Below, one piece after another: positions 23,950-34,071 of a DNA stretch of 64,000 nucleotides. The stretch covers positions 1-64,000 of the forward strand of contig JBKBUF010000009.1 in the NCBI GenBank assembly GCA_046290815.1. The letters run 5' to 3'. This DNA is from JBKBUF01 sp046290815 (GTDB lineage Bacteria; Bacteroidota; Bacteroidia; Cytophagales; Cytophagaceae). How positions within the stretch are numbered: position 1 is the stretch's first letter; each line of letters begins with the position of its first letter. The notes below the pieces were generated by a model that searched no databases, was not told where the DNA came from, and saw only the letters and a program-made list of their open reading frames with translations. The position numbers and the translations under genes are program-made.

Positions 23950-26241
23950 ATGAAAGCAGGAAAAATCATAAAAAGAACGATTATATTCTTTTGGATATCT
24001 CTAGTATTAAGTATTTCAGGGATTGCCCTGTATGTTTACCTGGTTTCAATTAACTTCATGAATTGGTTTGGCCCTATGCCAAGTCTGGAAATATTAGAGA
24101 ATCCTAAAAGTGAAGTAGCTTCTGAATTATATACAGACGATAATGTTTTACTAGGAAAATATTTCAGAGAAAACAGAACTCCGATAGAATTTGACCAACT
24201 TTCTCCAAACCTCGTTAATGCACTAATCGCAACCGAAGACTCCAGGTTTGACGAGCATAGCGGCATTGATTTAAGAGGTTTATTAAGAGTATTCTTTAAA
24301 ACGATTATTCTAAGACAGAAAAATGCCGGAGGTGGAAGTACTCTATCACAGCAGCTGGCTAAAAATCTTTTCGAAACCAGAGGAGAACTTTATAAAGGCA
24401 CCTTAGCTGGAAACAGAAAGGTTAAAGTACTTATTGATAAAACCAAAGAATGGATAACAGCGATACAAATTGAAAGATCGTATACAAAGAAAGAAATCCT
24501 TACGATGTACTTAAACACGGTAGACTTCGGAAGCAATTCTTTTGGTATTAAAGTAGCATCCAAAACTTTTTTTGATTCATCCCCGGATAGTCTTAAAATT
24601 GAAGAAGCAGCCATGCTTGTTGGTCTTCTTAAGGCACCTTCGTATTATAGTCCTATTTATAATCCTGACACAGCAATAGGAAGAAGAAATACAGTATTAA
24701 GTCAAATGGTAAAATACGGATTTCTAGAGCCAGCCAGATTCGATTCTATAAAGCAACTTCCTATAACTTTACAATACAATGTAGAAAATCATAACAAAGG
24801 ATTAGCAACCTATTTCCGCAGTGTAATCACCTCTTACCTCATGGCATGGTGCAAAGAGAGAGGAATGGATTTATATTCCGATGGTTTAAAAATTTACACT
24901 ACGCTCGATTCAAGAATGCAAAAATATGCTGAAGATGCAGTAAGAGAACATATGAAGGATCAGCAGGAGAAATTTTTTGCGCATTGGAAAGGAAGGAATC
25001 CCTGGGCTGACGAAAATGGTAAAGAGATCAAAGGTTTTATAGATCAGGCCATGAAGAGGAGCGAAAGATACAGGCAGCTTAAAAAAGTTTATGGCAATGA
25101 CACCATTCAAATTAAAAAAATAATGAATACTCCGGTGAAGATGCGAATTTTCACTTATAACGGGGAGAAAGATACAGTGATGTCACCTGTTGATTCTATT
25201 AAATACTATAAGCATTTCCTGCATACCGGCTTTATGGCTATGGATCCGCATACAGGCCACATCAAAGCATGGGTTGGCGGCATTGACCATAAACACTTTA
25301 AATACGACCATGTTAAGCAGGGCAAAAGACAGCCTGGTTCGACTTTCAAACCTTTGGTATATGCATCTGCCATTGACCTTGGGTATTCGCCATGTTTTGA
25401 GCTCCCGGATCTTCCTGTAACATTCCCGACAGGAGACGAAAACAAAACCTGGACGCCACAAAACAGCAATGGCGAAGGATTTTCAGGAGAGATGTTTTCA
25501 CTTAGAAAAGCAATGGCTAATTCTATTAATTCTATCACTGCTAATCTTATGAAAGAAGTAGGCCCTCAAACTGTAGTGAATAACGCCAGAAGGATGGGAA
25601 TAAAAAGTCCGCTTGATCCTGTACCTGCACTATGTCTTGGTGTAAGCGATGTTTCTGTTTATGAGCTAGTGGGAGCTTACAGCACGTTTGTCAATAAAGG
25701 CTTTTGGACAGAACCGTTTTACATTAAAAGGATTGAAGATAAAAACGGAAATATACTTCAGGAATTTATCCCGAAAACCGAAGAAGTTTTTGATGAAGAA
25801 ACAGCCTACCTGATGGTTCATATGCTTAAAGGTGCTACAGAAGAAAAAGGAGGTACCGCTTTAGGTCTTAATCGTTACGGATTACTTTGGAATGGATATG
25901 ACATAGGAGGAAAAACCGGAACAACTCAAAATTATTCTGATGGATGGTTTATTGGTATTACCCCTAAGCTTGTCGCCGGTGCCTGGGTTGGTGGAGATGA
26001 CAGATGTATACACTTCAGGACAATGGACTTAGGACAAGGAGCAAGAATGGCTATGCCTCTATGGGCTATGTTTATCCGGAAAGTATTTGATGACCCTACA
26101 CTTGGTCTTGTTAAAGAAAGATTTCCAATGCCTGAAAAACTTAGTGTGGAAATAAATTGTAATAAGTTTAAAGAAAAGCACGTCCAAAATGCGGACACCC
26201 TGCAGCAAAGGGTGAAACAAAAACTACCGATGGAATTCTGA
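23950..26241 (+). CDS. Penicillin-binding protein 1A, bifunctional
   Basis: A 763-residue class A PBP that polymerises and cross-links peptidoglycan at the inner membrane. N-terminal TM anchor (~10-32). Glycosyltransferase motifs: EDSRFDEHSGID (~95-106, catalytic Glu) and GGSTLSQQLAKNLF. Transpeptidase motifs: STFK (~460), SIN (in MANSINS) and KTGTT (~650). All catalytic residues are present. It is cotranscribed after the SprE-like gene and 4 nt before uvrC. Confidence 0.95.
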   Translation: MKAGKIIKRTIIFFWISLVLSISGIALYVYLVSINFMNWFGPMPSLEILENPKSEVASELYTDDNVLLGKYFRENRTPIEFDQLSPNLVNALIATEDSRFDEHSGIDLRGLLRVFFKTIILRQKNAGGGSTLSQQLAKNLFETRGELYKGTLAGNRKVKVLIDKTKEWITAIQIERSYTKKEILTMYLNTVDFGSNSFGIKVASKTFFDSSPDSLKIEEAAMLVGLLKAPSYYSPIYNPDTAIGRRNTVLSQMVKYGFLEPARFDSIKQLPITLQYNVENHNKGLATYFRSVITSYLMAWCKERGMDLYSDGLKIYTTLDSRMQKYAEDAVREHMKDQQEKFFAHWKGRNPWADENGKEIKGFIDQAMKRSERYRQLKKVYGNDTIQIKKIMNTPVKMRIFTYNGEKDTVMSPVDSIKYYKHFLHTGFMAMDPHTGHIKAWVGGIDHKHFKYDHVKQGKRQPGSTFKPLVYASAIDLGYSPCFELPDLPVTFPTGDENKTWTPQNSNGEGFSGEMFSLRKAMANSINSITANLMKEVGPQTVVNNARRMGIKSPLDPVPALCLGVSDVSVYELVGAYSTFVNKGFWTEPFYIKRIEDKNGNILQEFIPKTEEVFDEETAYLMVHMLKGATEEKGGTALGLNRYGLLWNGYDIGGKTGTTQNYSDGWFIGITPKLVAGAWVGGDDRCIHFRTMDLGQGARMAMPLWAMFIRKVFDDPTLGLVKERFPMPEKLSVEINCNKFKEKHVQNADTLQQRVKQKLPMEF

Positions 26242-26245
26242 TCAA

Positions 26246-28039
26246 ATGTCTGATATAGAAAATCATATTAAAGAAACAGTAAAAGAACTCCCGGAGAACC
26301 CGGGAGTTTACCGTTTTTATAATGATGCAAAAGAATTAATTTATGTAGGGAAAGCCAAGAATATACGTAAAAGGGTCACCAGCTATTTCAATAAAACAGG
26401 TTCACAAGACAGCAAAACACTAAAATTAGTAAGTCAGATAAGGAGAATTGAATTTACTATTGTTAATACCGAATTTGACGCGCTCCTTCTGGAAAATAAC
26501 CTGATAAAAAATTTTCAGCCCAAATATAACATCCTGCTTAAGGACGATAAAACTTATCCGTATTTATGTATCACCAATGAAAGATTTCCACGGCTGATAT
26601 CTACAAGAAAGCTTGAAAGAGGCACTGGCACTTACTATGGCCCTTACACAAGTGTAAGAGCTATGAACACCATATTGGAGTTAGTACATAAAGTTTTCTA
26701 TTTAAGAACATGCACGTTCAATTTATCAGAGAAGAACATTGAAGAAAAAAAATATAAAGTATGTTTGGAATATCATATAGGTAACTGTAAAGGACCTTGT
26801 GAAGGACTTTTTTCAGAGGGCGAATATTTAAAAAACCTGGAACAGGTTCATCATATATTAAAAGGCAATATCCATCAGGTAAAACTATACTTCAAAGATA
26901 AAATAAAAAAACATTCAGAAAACCTGGAATTCGAGAAGGCTCATTTGTTAAAAACCAAACTTGATCTTCTGGAGAAATTCCAGTCATATTCAGTAATTGT
27001 AAATCCTGATATTACCGATGTAGATGTATTTACAATCAAAAGCACAGAAAAGAAAGCCTACATCAACTTCCTTAAAATTGTAAACGGAACAATTGTGCAG
27101 GCAAGAAATCTGGAAGTAAAAAAGAAACTCGATGAACCGGAAGTTCAGATTTTAAAAATTGCCATTGCAGGGATAAAAGAAGAATTAAAAAGTGATTCAA
27201 AGGATATACTTACCAATATTCCATTAGAAATTGAAAATTATAAAATAACCGTTCCTGTAATCGGCGATAAGAAAAAACTAATAGATCTTTCATTAAGAAA
27301 TATTCACTTCAACCTGGAAAAAGACGAGGAAGAGCAGGAACCAAAAGAAAACAGAGTACTTTCCAGATTACAAAAGGACTTAAGATTAAGTCATCTTCCA
27401 AATCATATCGAATGCTTTGACAACTCCAACATACAAGGCAGTTCACCTGTAGCCGCTTTAGTAGTATTCAAAAACGGCAAACCAAGCAAGCGGGATTATA
27501 GAGTTTACAATATTAAAACAGTCGAAGGGCCAAATGATTTTGACAGCATGCATGAAGTGGTATTACGAAGATATAAAAGGCTTTTGGAAGAAAATTGCCC
27601 TTTACCGGACCTTATTATTATTGATGGCGGGAAAGGTCAATTGAGTGCCGCATGCAGAGCTTTAACAGATCTGAATCTTTATGGTAAAATTCCGGTCATA
27701 GGTATAGCTAAAAGATTGGAGGAGTTATATTTCCCGGAAGACTCCGACCCTCTCTTCATAGATAAAAAATCAGAATCTTTAAGATTGATTCAAATTATCC
27801 GTGACGAAACTCACAGATCTGCTATTAGTTTTCACCGTAAAAAAAGAAGTAAAAACACCTTAAAGAGTACTGTATTTGAAGGTTTGAAGGGTATAGGAGA
27901 AAAAACCGAAACCAAATTATTGACTGCTTTCAAAACTGTTAGCCATATTCGGGATGCAAGTATGGAGGAACTGATTAAAGTAGTGGGAAAATCCAAGGCA
28001 GAACTAATTAAAAAAATATTGAGCAATCCCAAAGAATAG
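26246..28039 (+). CDS. uvrC: Excinuclease ABC subunit C
   Basis: A 597-residue nuclease of nucleotide excision repair, making both incisions around a lesion. The GIY-YIG domain is at the N-terminus (GVYRFYNDAKELIYVGKAKN), a Cys cluster at ~165-180, a UVR motif at ~210-240, the RNase H-like endonuclease core (IECFDNSNIQGSSPVAALVVF, DLIIIDGGKGQL) and a C-terminal helix-hairpin-helix (GLKGIGEKTETKLL). Full length. It is last in a three-gene unit ended by a strong hairpin. uvrA is also in this window but far away. Confidence 0.97.
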   Translation: MSDIENHIKETVKELPENPGVYRFYNDAKELIYVGKAKNIRKRVTSYFNKTGSQDSKTLKLVSQIRRIEFTIVNTEFDALLLENNLIKNFQPKYNILLKDDKTYPYLCITNERFPRLISTRKLERGTGTYYGPYTSVRAMNTILELVHKVFYLRTCTFNLSEKNIEEKKYKVCLEYHIGNCKGPCEGLFSEGEYLKNLEQVHHILKGNIHQVKLYFKDKIKKHSENLEFEKAHLLKTKLDLLEKFQSYSVIVNPDITDVDVFTIKSTEKKAYINFLKIVNGTIVQARNLEVKKKLDEPEVQILKIAIAGIKEELKSDSKDILTNIPLEIENYKITVPVIGDKKKLIDLSLRNIHFNLEKDEEEQEPKENRVLSRLQKDLRLSHLPNHIECFDNSNIQGSSPVAALVVFKNGKPSKRDYRVYNIKTVEGPNDFDSMHEVVLRRYKRLLEENCPLPDLIIIDGGKGQLSAACRALTDLNLYGKIPVIGIAKRLEELYFPEDSDPLFIDKKSESLRLIQIIRDETHRSAISFHRKKRSKNTLKSTVFEGLKGIGEKTETKLLTAFKTVSHIRDASMEELIKVVGKSKAELIKKILSNPKE

Positions 28040-28068
28040 AATCTGTTAATAAAAGGCAACAGGAAAAT

Positions 28069-28095
28069 AAAGGGCAGCCGATCGGACTGCCCTTT
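28069..28095. terminator. Bidirectional terminator between uvrC and GH9 gene
   Basis: The arms AAAGGGCAG (28069-28077) and CTGCCCTTT (28087-28095) pair perfectly over nine bases, with extra CCG/CGG pairing possible in the loop. T-rich tails follow on both strands, so it can end uvrC transcripts and minus-strand GH9 transcripts. Confidence 0.85.
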
Positions 28096-28099
28096 ATTT

Positions 28100-31000
28100 T
28101 TAATATTTATTCATCAGATGGACTTCCCTTTTGTCCTCAGTTGTTATAATCAATATATAAGTTCCTGCAGGAATATCCGCATCAATTGTTGCAATGGCGG
28201 AATGACTTATTTTACTAATTATTACTTTCCCTGACATATCTGTTAATGTTACTTCCGTTGAGTTACTTATCCTGTTTTCTATTGTAATGGAATTACTGAA
28301 TGGATTAGGGTAGACTTTAAAGTTTTTCAACTCTTTATTATAAGCAGAGGTAATAACACATCCTGGCCTTGTATTATCCACTACTGCTCTCACAGGCACT
28401 CTGGTACATGTGCTTCCTCCGGAAGTGGTCGAAACCTTCCATTGATAGAAGAATGGATACCACTTCTGATCCTTCGCCCATGCAGGCTCTGTGGCATTAA
28501 TTGAAATCACTCCAGGTATTTCATACGGATAACTAACAGAATTATCTGTTCCATCCATATTTAACTTTCCCGCATCTGACCCAACAGCATCCATTACATA
28601 GGTACCGGGATTAAGAGTTGTACCTACAAACACTCTTATTCTTCCATTTACAATATTAAATGTTCGCTCCACTATCACAGTAGTCATGGTTGAATTTAAA
28701 ATTCTGATTTTCCCCACACCATTGGCATTCCCATAAACAAATACCGAATCAAGAGTGAGCGTGCTAAGGACATCAAACCTTAATTTATTTTCATAATTAT
28801 TCCAGTCGGCCCATACTGTAGAGATTGCTGTTCTTCCAACATAGGAAGATATTCCTGTTTTTTTCTCCACATAAAACGTTGTTGTTTGGCCAACTGAAGG
28901 ACTATAAGTTTTGCCGCTTGTGATTTTATTTCCATTCTGCTCCTGATCATACCAATCAAAATCTCCTGCGGAAAAAACTTCCAGGTTCGCATTTCCCGGC
29001 TGACACAATGTATCATTTTTTACCACAGGAAGGTCCGATCCTATAATTATTTCATCAGTTGCATTCGGACAATTTGTTGCGGAAACTGTCACTGAATAAG
29101 TTCCAATCTGCGTTACATTTAAAGTAGAGCCCGACCCAGCTGTTACTTGCCCGTTTCTTCTCCAGGTAAAGCTGTAACCGGATCCTGAAACCTTTGAATC
29201 TAACGTTATGATTGTTGAATTGCAGAAGTTCTTATCAGGCCCCAGGTCCGGGCTAAGTGTTCCGGAAATTACCACTTCATCATTCCGTATACATCCCAAA
29301 GAGTCTACAGTTACAGAATATGTCCCTGCCTGTGTAATTGTAATAGAAGCAGTATTATTTGTAAGCGTTACGCCATTTCTCTTCCATGTAAATGTTCTGT
29401 TGGTTGAAGACAACCCGGTATTTAAGTTTAAAGATGCTTGTCCGCATATCGACTTATCCTCTCCCAGATTTGGAGAAGCACATGTTGCAGCAGCAGCAAT
29501 ATTTACAAATTTAGAAAGAAGTTTTACGTATGCTGACTGATAATAAATACCCGGCTCGGTTATTTCCCATGACTTGTCCGGCCATACTTTGTTCCAGTCT
29601 TTATATGCTTTCTGTTCAGGTTGATTCATAGGGGGAGCTATTATCTGTCCTTCAGCTGCGGAATAAAATTTATTTGGTCCTCCGGGTACATATCCGGGGG
29701 CAGGCCCTCCTTTGGAAGAAGTGGATGCATTATCCCAATCTGTCCCATCATGAAACCAATAATGATAAATCTCATTACAGGACTTTTCAGCGCCAAATTG
29801 CGACATATTTGAAAGATATACCAAAGACAATGGATTAGTGCCATGGAAGTAGTTAATCAAACCGAGACCCCGCTCTCGGTAAGAAGCATGATTTGCTGCA
29901 TCAAGATTATATTGAATCATTTGCATATTAATATTTCCATATTCTCCTCTAATGGCATTACTCCCCCAATGATAAGAATCGGTTGTCATAAATGCTCTGT
30001 ACGGATCCACAGCATTCATTTTATAAAAATTATAGGTACTTGAAGAATGAGTTTTTCTGCTGATGATAGTGTTTTTTACTGTAGCAGTGGAATTGCTTAA
30101 TGTTGTATAATATAATAAAGCATTTCCTGAATCTTCATTATATGGTCCCCACCAATATTGATTGATCATATCGATCTTAGTGTAGTTGTTGTCTATAATT
30201 GTTCTGTACTTAGTATCTCCTGTGAGAGCAAAAAGATATACTGATGCTACCACTTCAACTTTTTCCTGATCTGCGATGCTCCAGTCAGCGTCACCTGCTT
30301 CAATTTCTCCTGTATCTACATTATCATTTTTGGGATTAGCTGTATACCAATCATGCGCTTTTATTGCTCTCTGTTTCAAATCTTCAGCGTATGATTGAAG
30401 GGATGGTATCTGAGAAAGAACAAGTGATGCCTTGGCAAACATACTTGCGATAGCAATTGTTGCGGCTGAGGATGCCTGGGGATAATAGTATCTTGGTCGT
30501 TGATCTGTACTTGGCGGACGGGTGGCTGCAACTGTTTCATTTCTTGCTATACCCACTTTTATTAAGGCAGACCCATCATTTTGCTGCATTTTCTTTAACC
30601 AGTCCAGCTCCCACTTGATTTCATCAATGATGTCGGGTAAACCATTTCCTGATTCAGGAATGTTAAAATCATCTCCCCATATCACAGGGTTTTCTGAATA
30701 TGCGTCCAAAAGTTGATGAATAGGCTTATGAGCAAATGTTGTATACTTATTGTAATCTCCGGCATCCCACCAACCTCCGCTTAAATCTTTAGCCGTAGAA
30801 GCGTTATTCCTGTCAAACACCGATCTGGCTTCGGTATCCTGGCGTGAGCCGACGAAAGATGCTCCGTCGGCATAATTTGCACCGGCATGTACTGCTAGTT
30901 TTGCTGCATTACATCGGTTATAGTAAAACATACGTACCGCTGCTTTCAATACATCCTTATAAACATCATCTGCAATTCTGAATTTGTAGGAGCCGACGTT

Positions 31001-31357
31001 GTTGGTCGGATCATAAATATAGTATTCTCCGGAAGTAGTGAAAGAAGAAAAATTAAACCACCATGCCTTATCACCGGAACTTGCATCCGTAGCCCCTCCG
31101 TTCCATATAGTAATGTTTCCCGAAAACATTACCTGATCATCTGACCACCGGCGCACCTCATATGTAGTTCCAGGAGTAAAACTTACTGCAGCATTAAAAC
31201 CTTGCTGAGGATCACTTATTACTGCATATTTCGGCGCATTGGGGAGATACCCAAACTGGTCAATATGTATTCGCTCTGTTGTGGTGCCGGGCCCTGCACT
31301 TGTCTCATACATGCTAAAAATCAAGACTAAAAGAAGTAGTATATTTCTCATATTCAA
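28100..31357 (-). CDS. Secreted family 9 glycoside hydrolase (endoglucanase-like), T9SS cargo
   Basis: A 1085-residue exported enzyme. Signal peptide 1-21; CelD-type Ig-like domain ~28-130; GH9 catalytic (alpha/alpha)6 barrel ~135-620. The catalytic Asp pair is in WWDAGDYNKY (D198, D201) and the likely acid is E601 in ITEPGIYYQSAYV. After the barrel come two Ig/PKD-like repeats (~626-790) with Cys pairs and the repeating W-[KR]-R-N-G core, another beta region, and a type A T9SS sorting domain at the end (VYPNPFSNSITIEN ... PAGTYILII). GH9 enzymes cut beta-1,4-glucans, most often cellulose. It is preceded by a PorP/SprF-like gene on the same strand. Confidence 0.92.
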   Translation of the reverse strand: MNMRNILLLLVLIFSMYETSAGPGTTTERIHIDQFGYLPNAPKYAVISDPQQGFNAAVSFTPGTTYEVRRWSDDQVMFSGNITIWNGGATDASSGDKAWWFNFSSFTTSGEYYIYDPTNNVGSYKFRIADDVYKDVLKAAVRMFYYNRCNAAKLAVHAGANYADGASFVGSRQDTEARSVFDRNNASTAKDLSGGWWDAGDYNKYTTFAHKPIHQLLDAYSENPVIWGDDFNIPESGNGLPDIIDEIKWELDWLKKMQQNDGSALIKVGIARNETVAATRPPSTDQRPRYYYPQASSAATIAIASMFAKASLVLSQIPSLQSYAEDLKQRAIKAHDWYTANPKNDNVDTGEIEAGDADWSIADQEKVEVVASVYLFALTGDTKYRTIIDNNYTKIDMINQYWWGPYNEDSGNALLYYTTLSNSTATVKNTIISRKTHSSSTYNFYKMNAVDPYRAFMTTDSYHWGSNAIRGEYGNINMQMIQYNLDAANHASYRERGLGLINYFHGTNPLSLVYLSNMSQFGAEKSCNEIYHYWFHDGTDWDNASTSSKGGPAPGYVPGGPNKFYSAAEGQIIAPPMNQPEQKAYKDWNKVWPDKSWEITEPGIYYQSAYVKLLSKFVNIAAAATCASPNLGEDKSICGQASLNLNTGLSSTNRTFTWKRNGVTLTNNTASITITQAGTYSVTVDSLGCIRNDEVVISGTLSPDLGPDKNFCNSTIITLDSKVSGSGYSFTWRRNGQVTAGSGSTLNVTQIGTYSVTVSATNCPNATDEIIIGSDLPVVKNDTLCQPGNANLEVFSAGDFDWYDQEQNGNKITSGKTYSPSVGQTTTFYVEKKTGISSYVGRTAISTVWADWNNYENKLRFDVLSTLTLDSVFVYGNANGVGKIRILNSTMTTVIVERTFNIVNGRIRVFVGTTLNPGTYVMDAVGSDAGKLNMDGTDNSVSYPYEIPGVISINATEPAWAKDQKWYPFFYQWKVSTTSGGSTCTRVPVRAVVDNTRPGCVITSAYNKELKNFKVYPNPFSNSITIENRISNSTEVTLTDMSGKVIISKISHSAIATIDADIPAGTYILIITTEDKREVHLMNKY

Positions 31358-31412
31358 TAGTATTTTTTTATGAGTACAAATAACGGGTACGGAAAGTAAA
31401 CAAGGAGGGATA

Positions 31413-32285
31413 TTATTTTTTAAAACTTATTCCCAATTCTACTGATTGGTAATTTGCTGCTCTTATTTTACCTGTAGAAAAAAAATACATCGCAAATAAG
31501 GAAAATTGATTTTTATTTAGATTCAGAGCTGGCATCCCTAAGGAAAATAATAAACCTCTTAAATATTGGTATCCCATTCCGACCTCAAGGAGTTCCTTAT
31601 ATTCAAGACTTCCAACCGCTGTAATAGTATGTAAATCTTTATCTGCATATACCAAAAATCCGCTTGCAGAAGCTTTTAAATAAGGAGAAATATCCTTACC
31701 TGCCCGGGCATATATAGTAAAAAATCGTTTAAGAACTGTTGCTCCATGCACAGGCCGGATTGTAGAATTTGAAAGCTGATTGCCGGATACACCCAACCGG
31801 AAGTTATCTGATGCTAAAAAAAATCCTGCATTTACATCAGGAACAAAATCTGAACCACCTGCAAAGGAGGTGGTACTTTGTAACACCGCATTCGCAAACC
31901 CTATACCCATACCTGCTCCTAATTTAAAATTTTCAGACAACTTTGTAAAATACCTGAATTGAAGGTTCGCTTTAGTTTGCTGAATAAAACTTCCTTCCTG
32001 TTCGTTACTAACTAATACACCTAAGGCAGTGCCGTTTTTCTTCTCTGAGGAATTTAATTGAACTATAGCTTGTACATAAAATGATCTGACATTACTAAAT
32101 GCTCCGGCCGCAGATTTATGGCCTAGTTTTACATTACTTCTTTGGTCTGTCAAATCCGCAGGATTATATATTGAATAAGAAAGCCTATATAAATTAAATT
32201 GATCCGGAAGTCGGTAATTACCCTGCCCCTTCAAGTCATATATGACCAGGAAATATGAAATTAAAAGAATTATTTGTTTCATCAA
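31413..32285 (-). CDS. PorP/SprF-like outer membrane protein
   Basis: A 290-residue protein with a signal peptide (1-20) and an amphipathic beta-strand pattern of a barrel. The NPAD segment (SIYNPADLTD) near residue 40 and the closing strand (VELGISFKK) are typical of the PorP/SprF family of T9SS outer membrane proteins. SprF-type paralogues partner with cargoes carrying type B sorting domains. It lies 55 nt upstream of the GH9 gene, which has a type A domain, and is divergent from a sigma factor whose neighbours carry type B-like ends. A promoter-like TAATTTTG (32351-32358, minus) lies upstream but lacks a good -33 box. Confidence 0.75.
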   Translation of the reverse strand: MMKQIILLISYFLVIYDLKGQGNYRLPDQFNLYRLSYSIYNPADLTDQRSNVKLGHKSAAGAFSNVRSFYVQAIVQLNSSEKKNGTALGVLVSNEQEGSFIQQTKANLQFRYFTKLSENFKLGAGMGIGFANAVLQSTTSFAGGSDFVPDVNAGFFLASDNFRLGVSGNQLSNSTIRPVHGATVLKRFFTIYARAGKDISPYLKASASGFLVYADKDLHTITAVGSLEYKELLEVGMGYQYLRGLLFSLGMPALNLNKNQFSLFAMYFFSTGKIRAANYQSVELGISFKK

Positions 32286-32407
32286 CAGGGACCGTGGAAC
32301 TTCGTAAATATATATGGCTTTATCTTAAAAAGAAATAAATGAAGTGGTTACAAAATTATTTTCTTTTTATGTTTACTTTCTCTTATAGCAATTTGTACTT
32401 ATAAAGA

Positions 32408-32986
32408 GTGAAACCAGACGATATCAGAATACTTGAAGCAGTTAAGAATAACGATGACCGAAAGATCCTGAAAGACCTTTACAGATATTTTCTGCCCGGG
32501 ATAAAAAGTTATATCCTGAACAACAAAGGCACGATTCAGGAGGCAGAGGACATTTTTCAGGATGGGCTGATTATTTTATTAAAGAACATCAAGCTGAACA
32601 AGTTTGACACAAATTACACCATCCAAAGTTACTTTTTTACTATTTGCAAAAATCTTTGGATAAACCGGGTAAAAAGGGAGAGGAAAACTAATACCGCTGT
32701 AATCCCCGGTGAAGATTTCGATATGGAAGATCTGGACATGCAGGAAGATTTTTTTGACAGAGAAAGGGCAGTCGTGATGAAAGAAGTACTTCAAAGTCTG
32801 GGAAGTCAATGTAAAGAAATAATTGAACATGCTTATTATAATAACAAGGAGATGAAAGAAATTGCAGGGTTAATGGGAATGAAATCAGCAGATGTAGCAA
32901 AAACTATACATTACCGATGCAAACAGAAACTGCTTGAAATAATGAAAGGAAAGCCTGCATTATTAAAGTTTTTTATTGAAAGATGA
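32408..32986 (+). CDS. ECF-type RNA polymerase sigma factor
   Basis: A 192-residue sigma-70 family regulator. Region 2 is seen in AEDIFQDGLIILLKN and SYFFTICKNLWINRVKRE, region 4 in MKEIAGLMGMKSADVAKTIHYRCKQKL. It starts at GTG (32408). Its end overlaps the anti-sigma-like gene by 4 nt (ATGA), the classic coupled sigma/anti-sigma arrangement. It probably controls surface-protein or T9SS-linked genes nearby. Confidence 0.88.
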   Translation: MKPDDIRILEAVKNNDDRKILKDLYRYFLPGIKSYILNNKGTIQEAEDIFQDGLIILLKNIKLNKFDTNYTIQSYFFTICKNLWINRVKRERKTNTAVIPGEDFDMEDLDMQEDFFDRERAVVMKEVLQSLGSQCKEIIEHAYYNNKEMKEIAGLMGMKSADVAKTIHYRCKQKLLEIMKGKPALLKFFIER

Positions 32987-34071
32987 TTTATACTTCAGAT
33001 CATATTACAAAATATCGTAAGCAGAAGCTTTCAAAAGCGGACAAAGAAGCTTTTGAGCACGCAATGGCTCATGATCCTGATTTTGCTACTGAAGTTAATG
33101 ATGCCATAAAATTAAATGAACTTCTGATAGATGTAAAGCTGGAGGAGCTAAGAGAAATAATAAAACAAGAACTTAAAGAGGAAAGAGAATCAAAAGATCT
33201 AAAGCTATTTGGCAAGTACTTATTATTGGTAATTGCCGGCTGCGGAACTCTTTATTTATTATTTACAATTTTTAAAAAAAATCAAGACATATCACATAAT
33301 AAGCAGTACGACGAAGTCTTGATTAACCAAACAACTTCCACAGAAGCAATAATACAACCCGAAAACACCCCGGCACATAAAGCGACAAAAAAAGAAGTAA
33401 AAGATTTATCAAACTATGATAGTAAAGAAAAACTAACCAAGGTTAATTTCGAAGAAAAAAACTTAAATCATACTAAAGAAGTTCAGCCAGGTAACCAGGA
33501 AGGATCTCAGGTAACCATTAAGGACGAAAAGTTATTTAAAAACGAAGCTCCTCAAAATCCTTCAGCAATATCAGACCCTTGCCAGTCTATAACAATAAAA
33601 GCTAATACAGATATTAAGTCTAGCTGCACTGAAGAAAGTAATGGAAGCATAAAAATAACAACGATTTCCGGAGGAAAACTTCCATATATATATTCCCTTG
33701 ACGGAAACACAAGTAATAGCGGTATTTGGACAGAGCTAAGTCCGGGAATTTACCGAATGGTTATTAAAGATGGCAATGGATGCATATCCTCCCACGACAT
33801 AATGATAGGCACCAAACACTGTACAATAAAAAAAGAATTTTCCTTTGCACCTGACTTAGGGGAAATTTGGACCATGCCATTAATTGAAAGCTGCATAGTG
33901 ACCATAATTGACAGAAGCGGAAAGAAAGTATTTGAAAAGCTTGCAGAAGAAAATATAGAATGGAGAGGAGAAAACGATGCGGGAGGACTATTGCCCCAAG
34001 GGATTTACCTATATTCAATTCAGTACACATCAGGAAAAAATGAGACAGGTTATATTACTATTATTCGTTAA
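32983..34071 (+). CDS. Anti-sigma-like membrane protein with SprB repeat and gliding-type CTD
   Basis: A 362-residue single-pass protein. The cytosolic N-terminus (1-75) is helical with the KEAFEHAMAHDPDFATEV segment typical of Bacteroidetes anti-sigma factors. A TM helix covers ~76-97, then a Lys/Glu/Asn-rich linker to ~198. Residues ~200-280 form a SprB-like repeat (SSCTEESNGSIKITTISGGK ... SPGIYRMVIKDGNGC). The last ~80 residues match the gliding-motility-associated C-terminal domain (ESCIVTIIDRSGKKVFE, LLPQGIYLYSIQY). There is no cleavable signal peptide, so the end should sit in the periplasm. It combines a sigma regulator with a secretion-substrate-like tail, an unusual fusion. Confidence 0.8.
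   Translation: MIYTSDHITKYRKQKLSKADKEAFEHAMAHDPDFATEVNDAIKLNELLIDVKLEELREIIKQELKEERESKDLKLFGKYLLLVIAGCGTLYLLFTIFKKNQDISHNKQYDEVLINQTTSTEAIIQPENTPAHKATKKEVKDLSNYDSKEKLTKVNFEEKNLNHTKEVQPGNQEGSQVTIKDEKLFKNEAPQNPSAISDPCQSITIKANTDIKSSCTEESNGSIKITTISGGKLPYIYSLDGNTSNSGIWTELSPGIYRMVIKDGNGCISSHDIMIGTKHCTIKKEFSFAPDLGEIWTMPLIESCIVTIIDRSGKKVFEKLAEENIEWRGENDAGGLLPQGIYLYSIQYTSGKNETGYITIIR

Noticed and set aside
33977..34040. Longer start for the LRR protein
   Set aside because: It would place 21 polar residues before a clear signal peptide and overlap the upstream gene by 95 nt; ATG at 34040 fits better.
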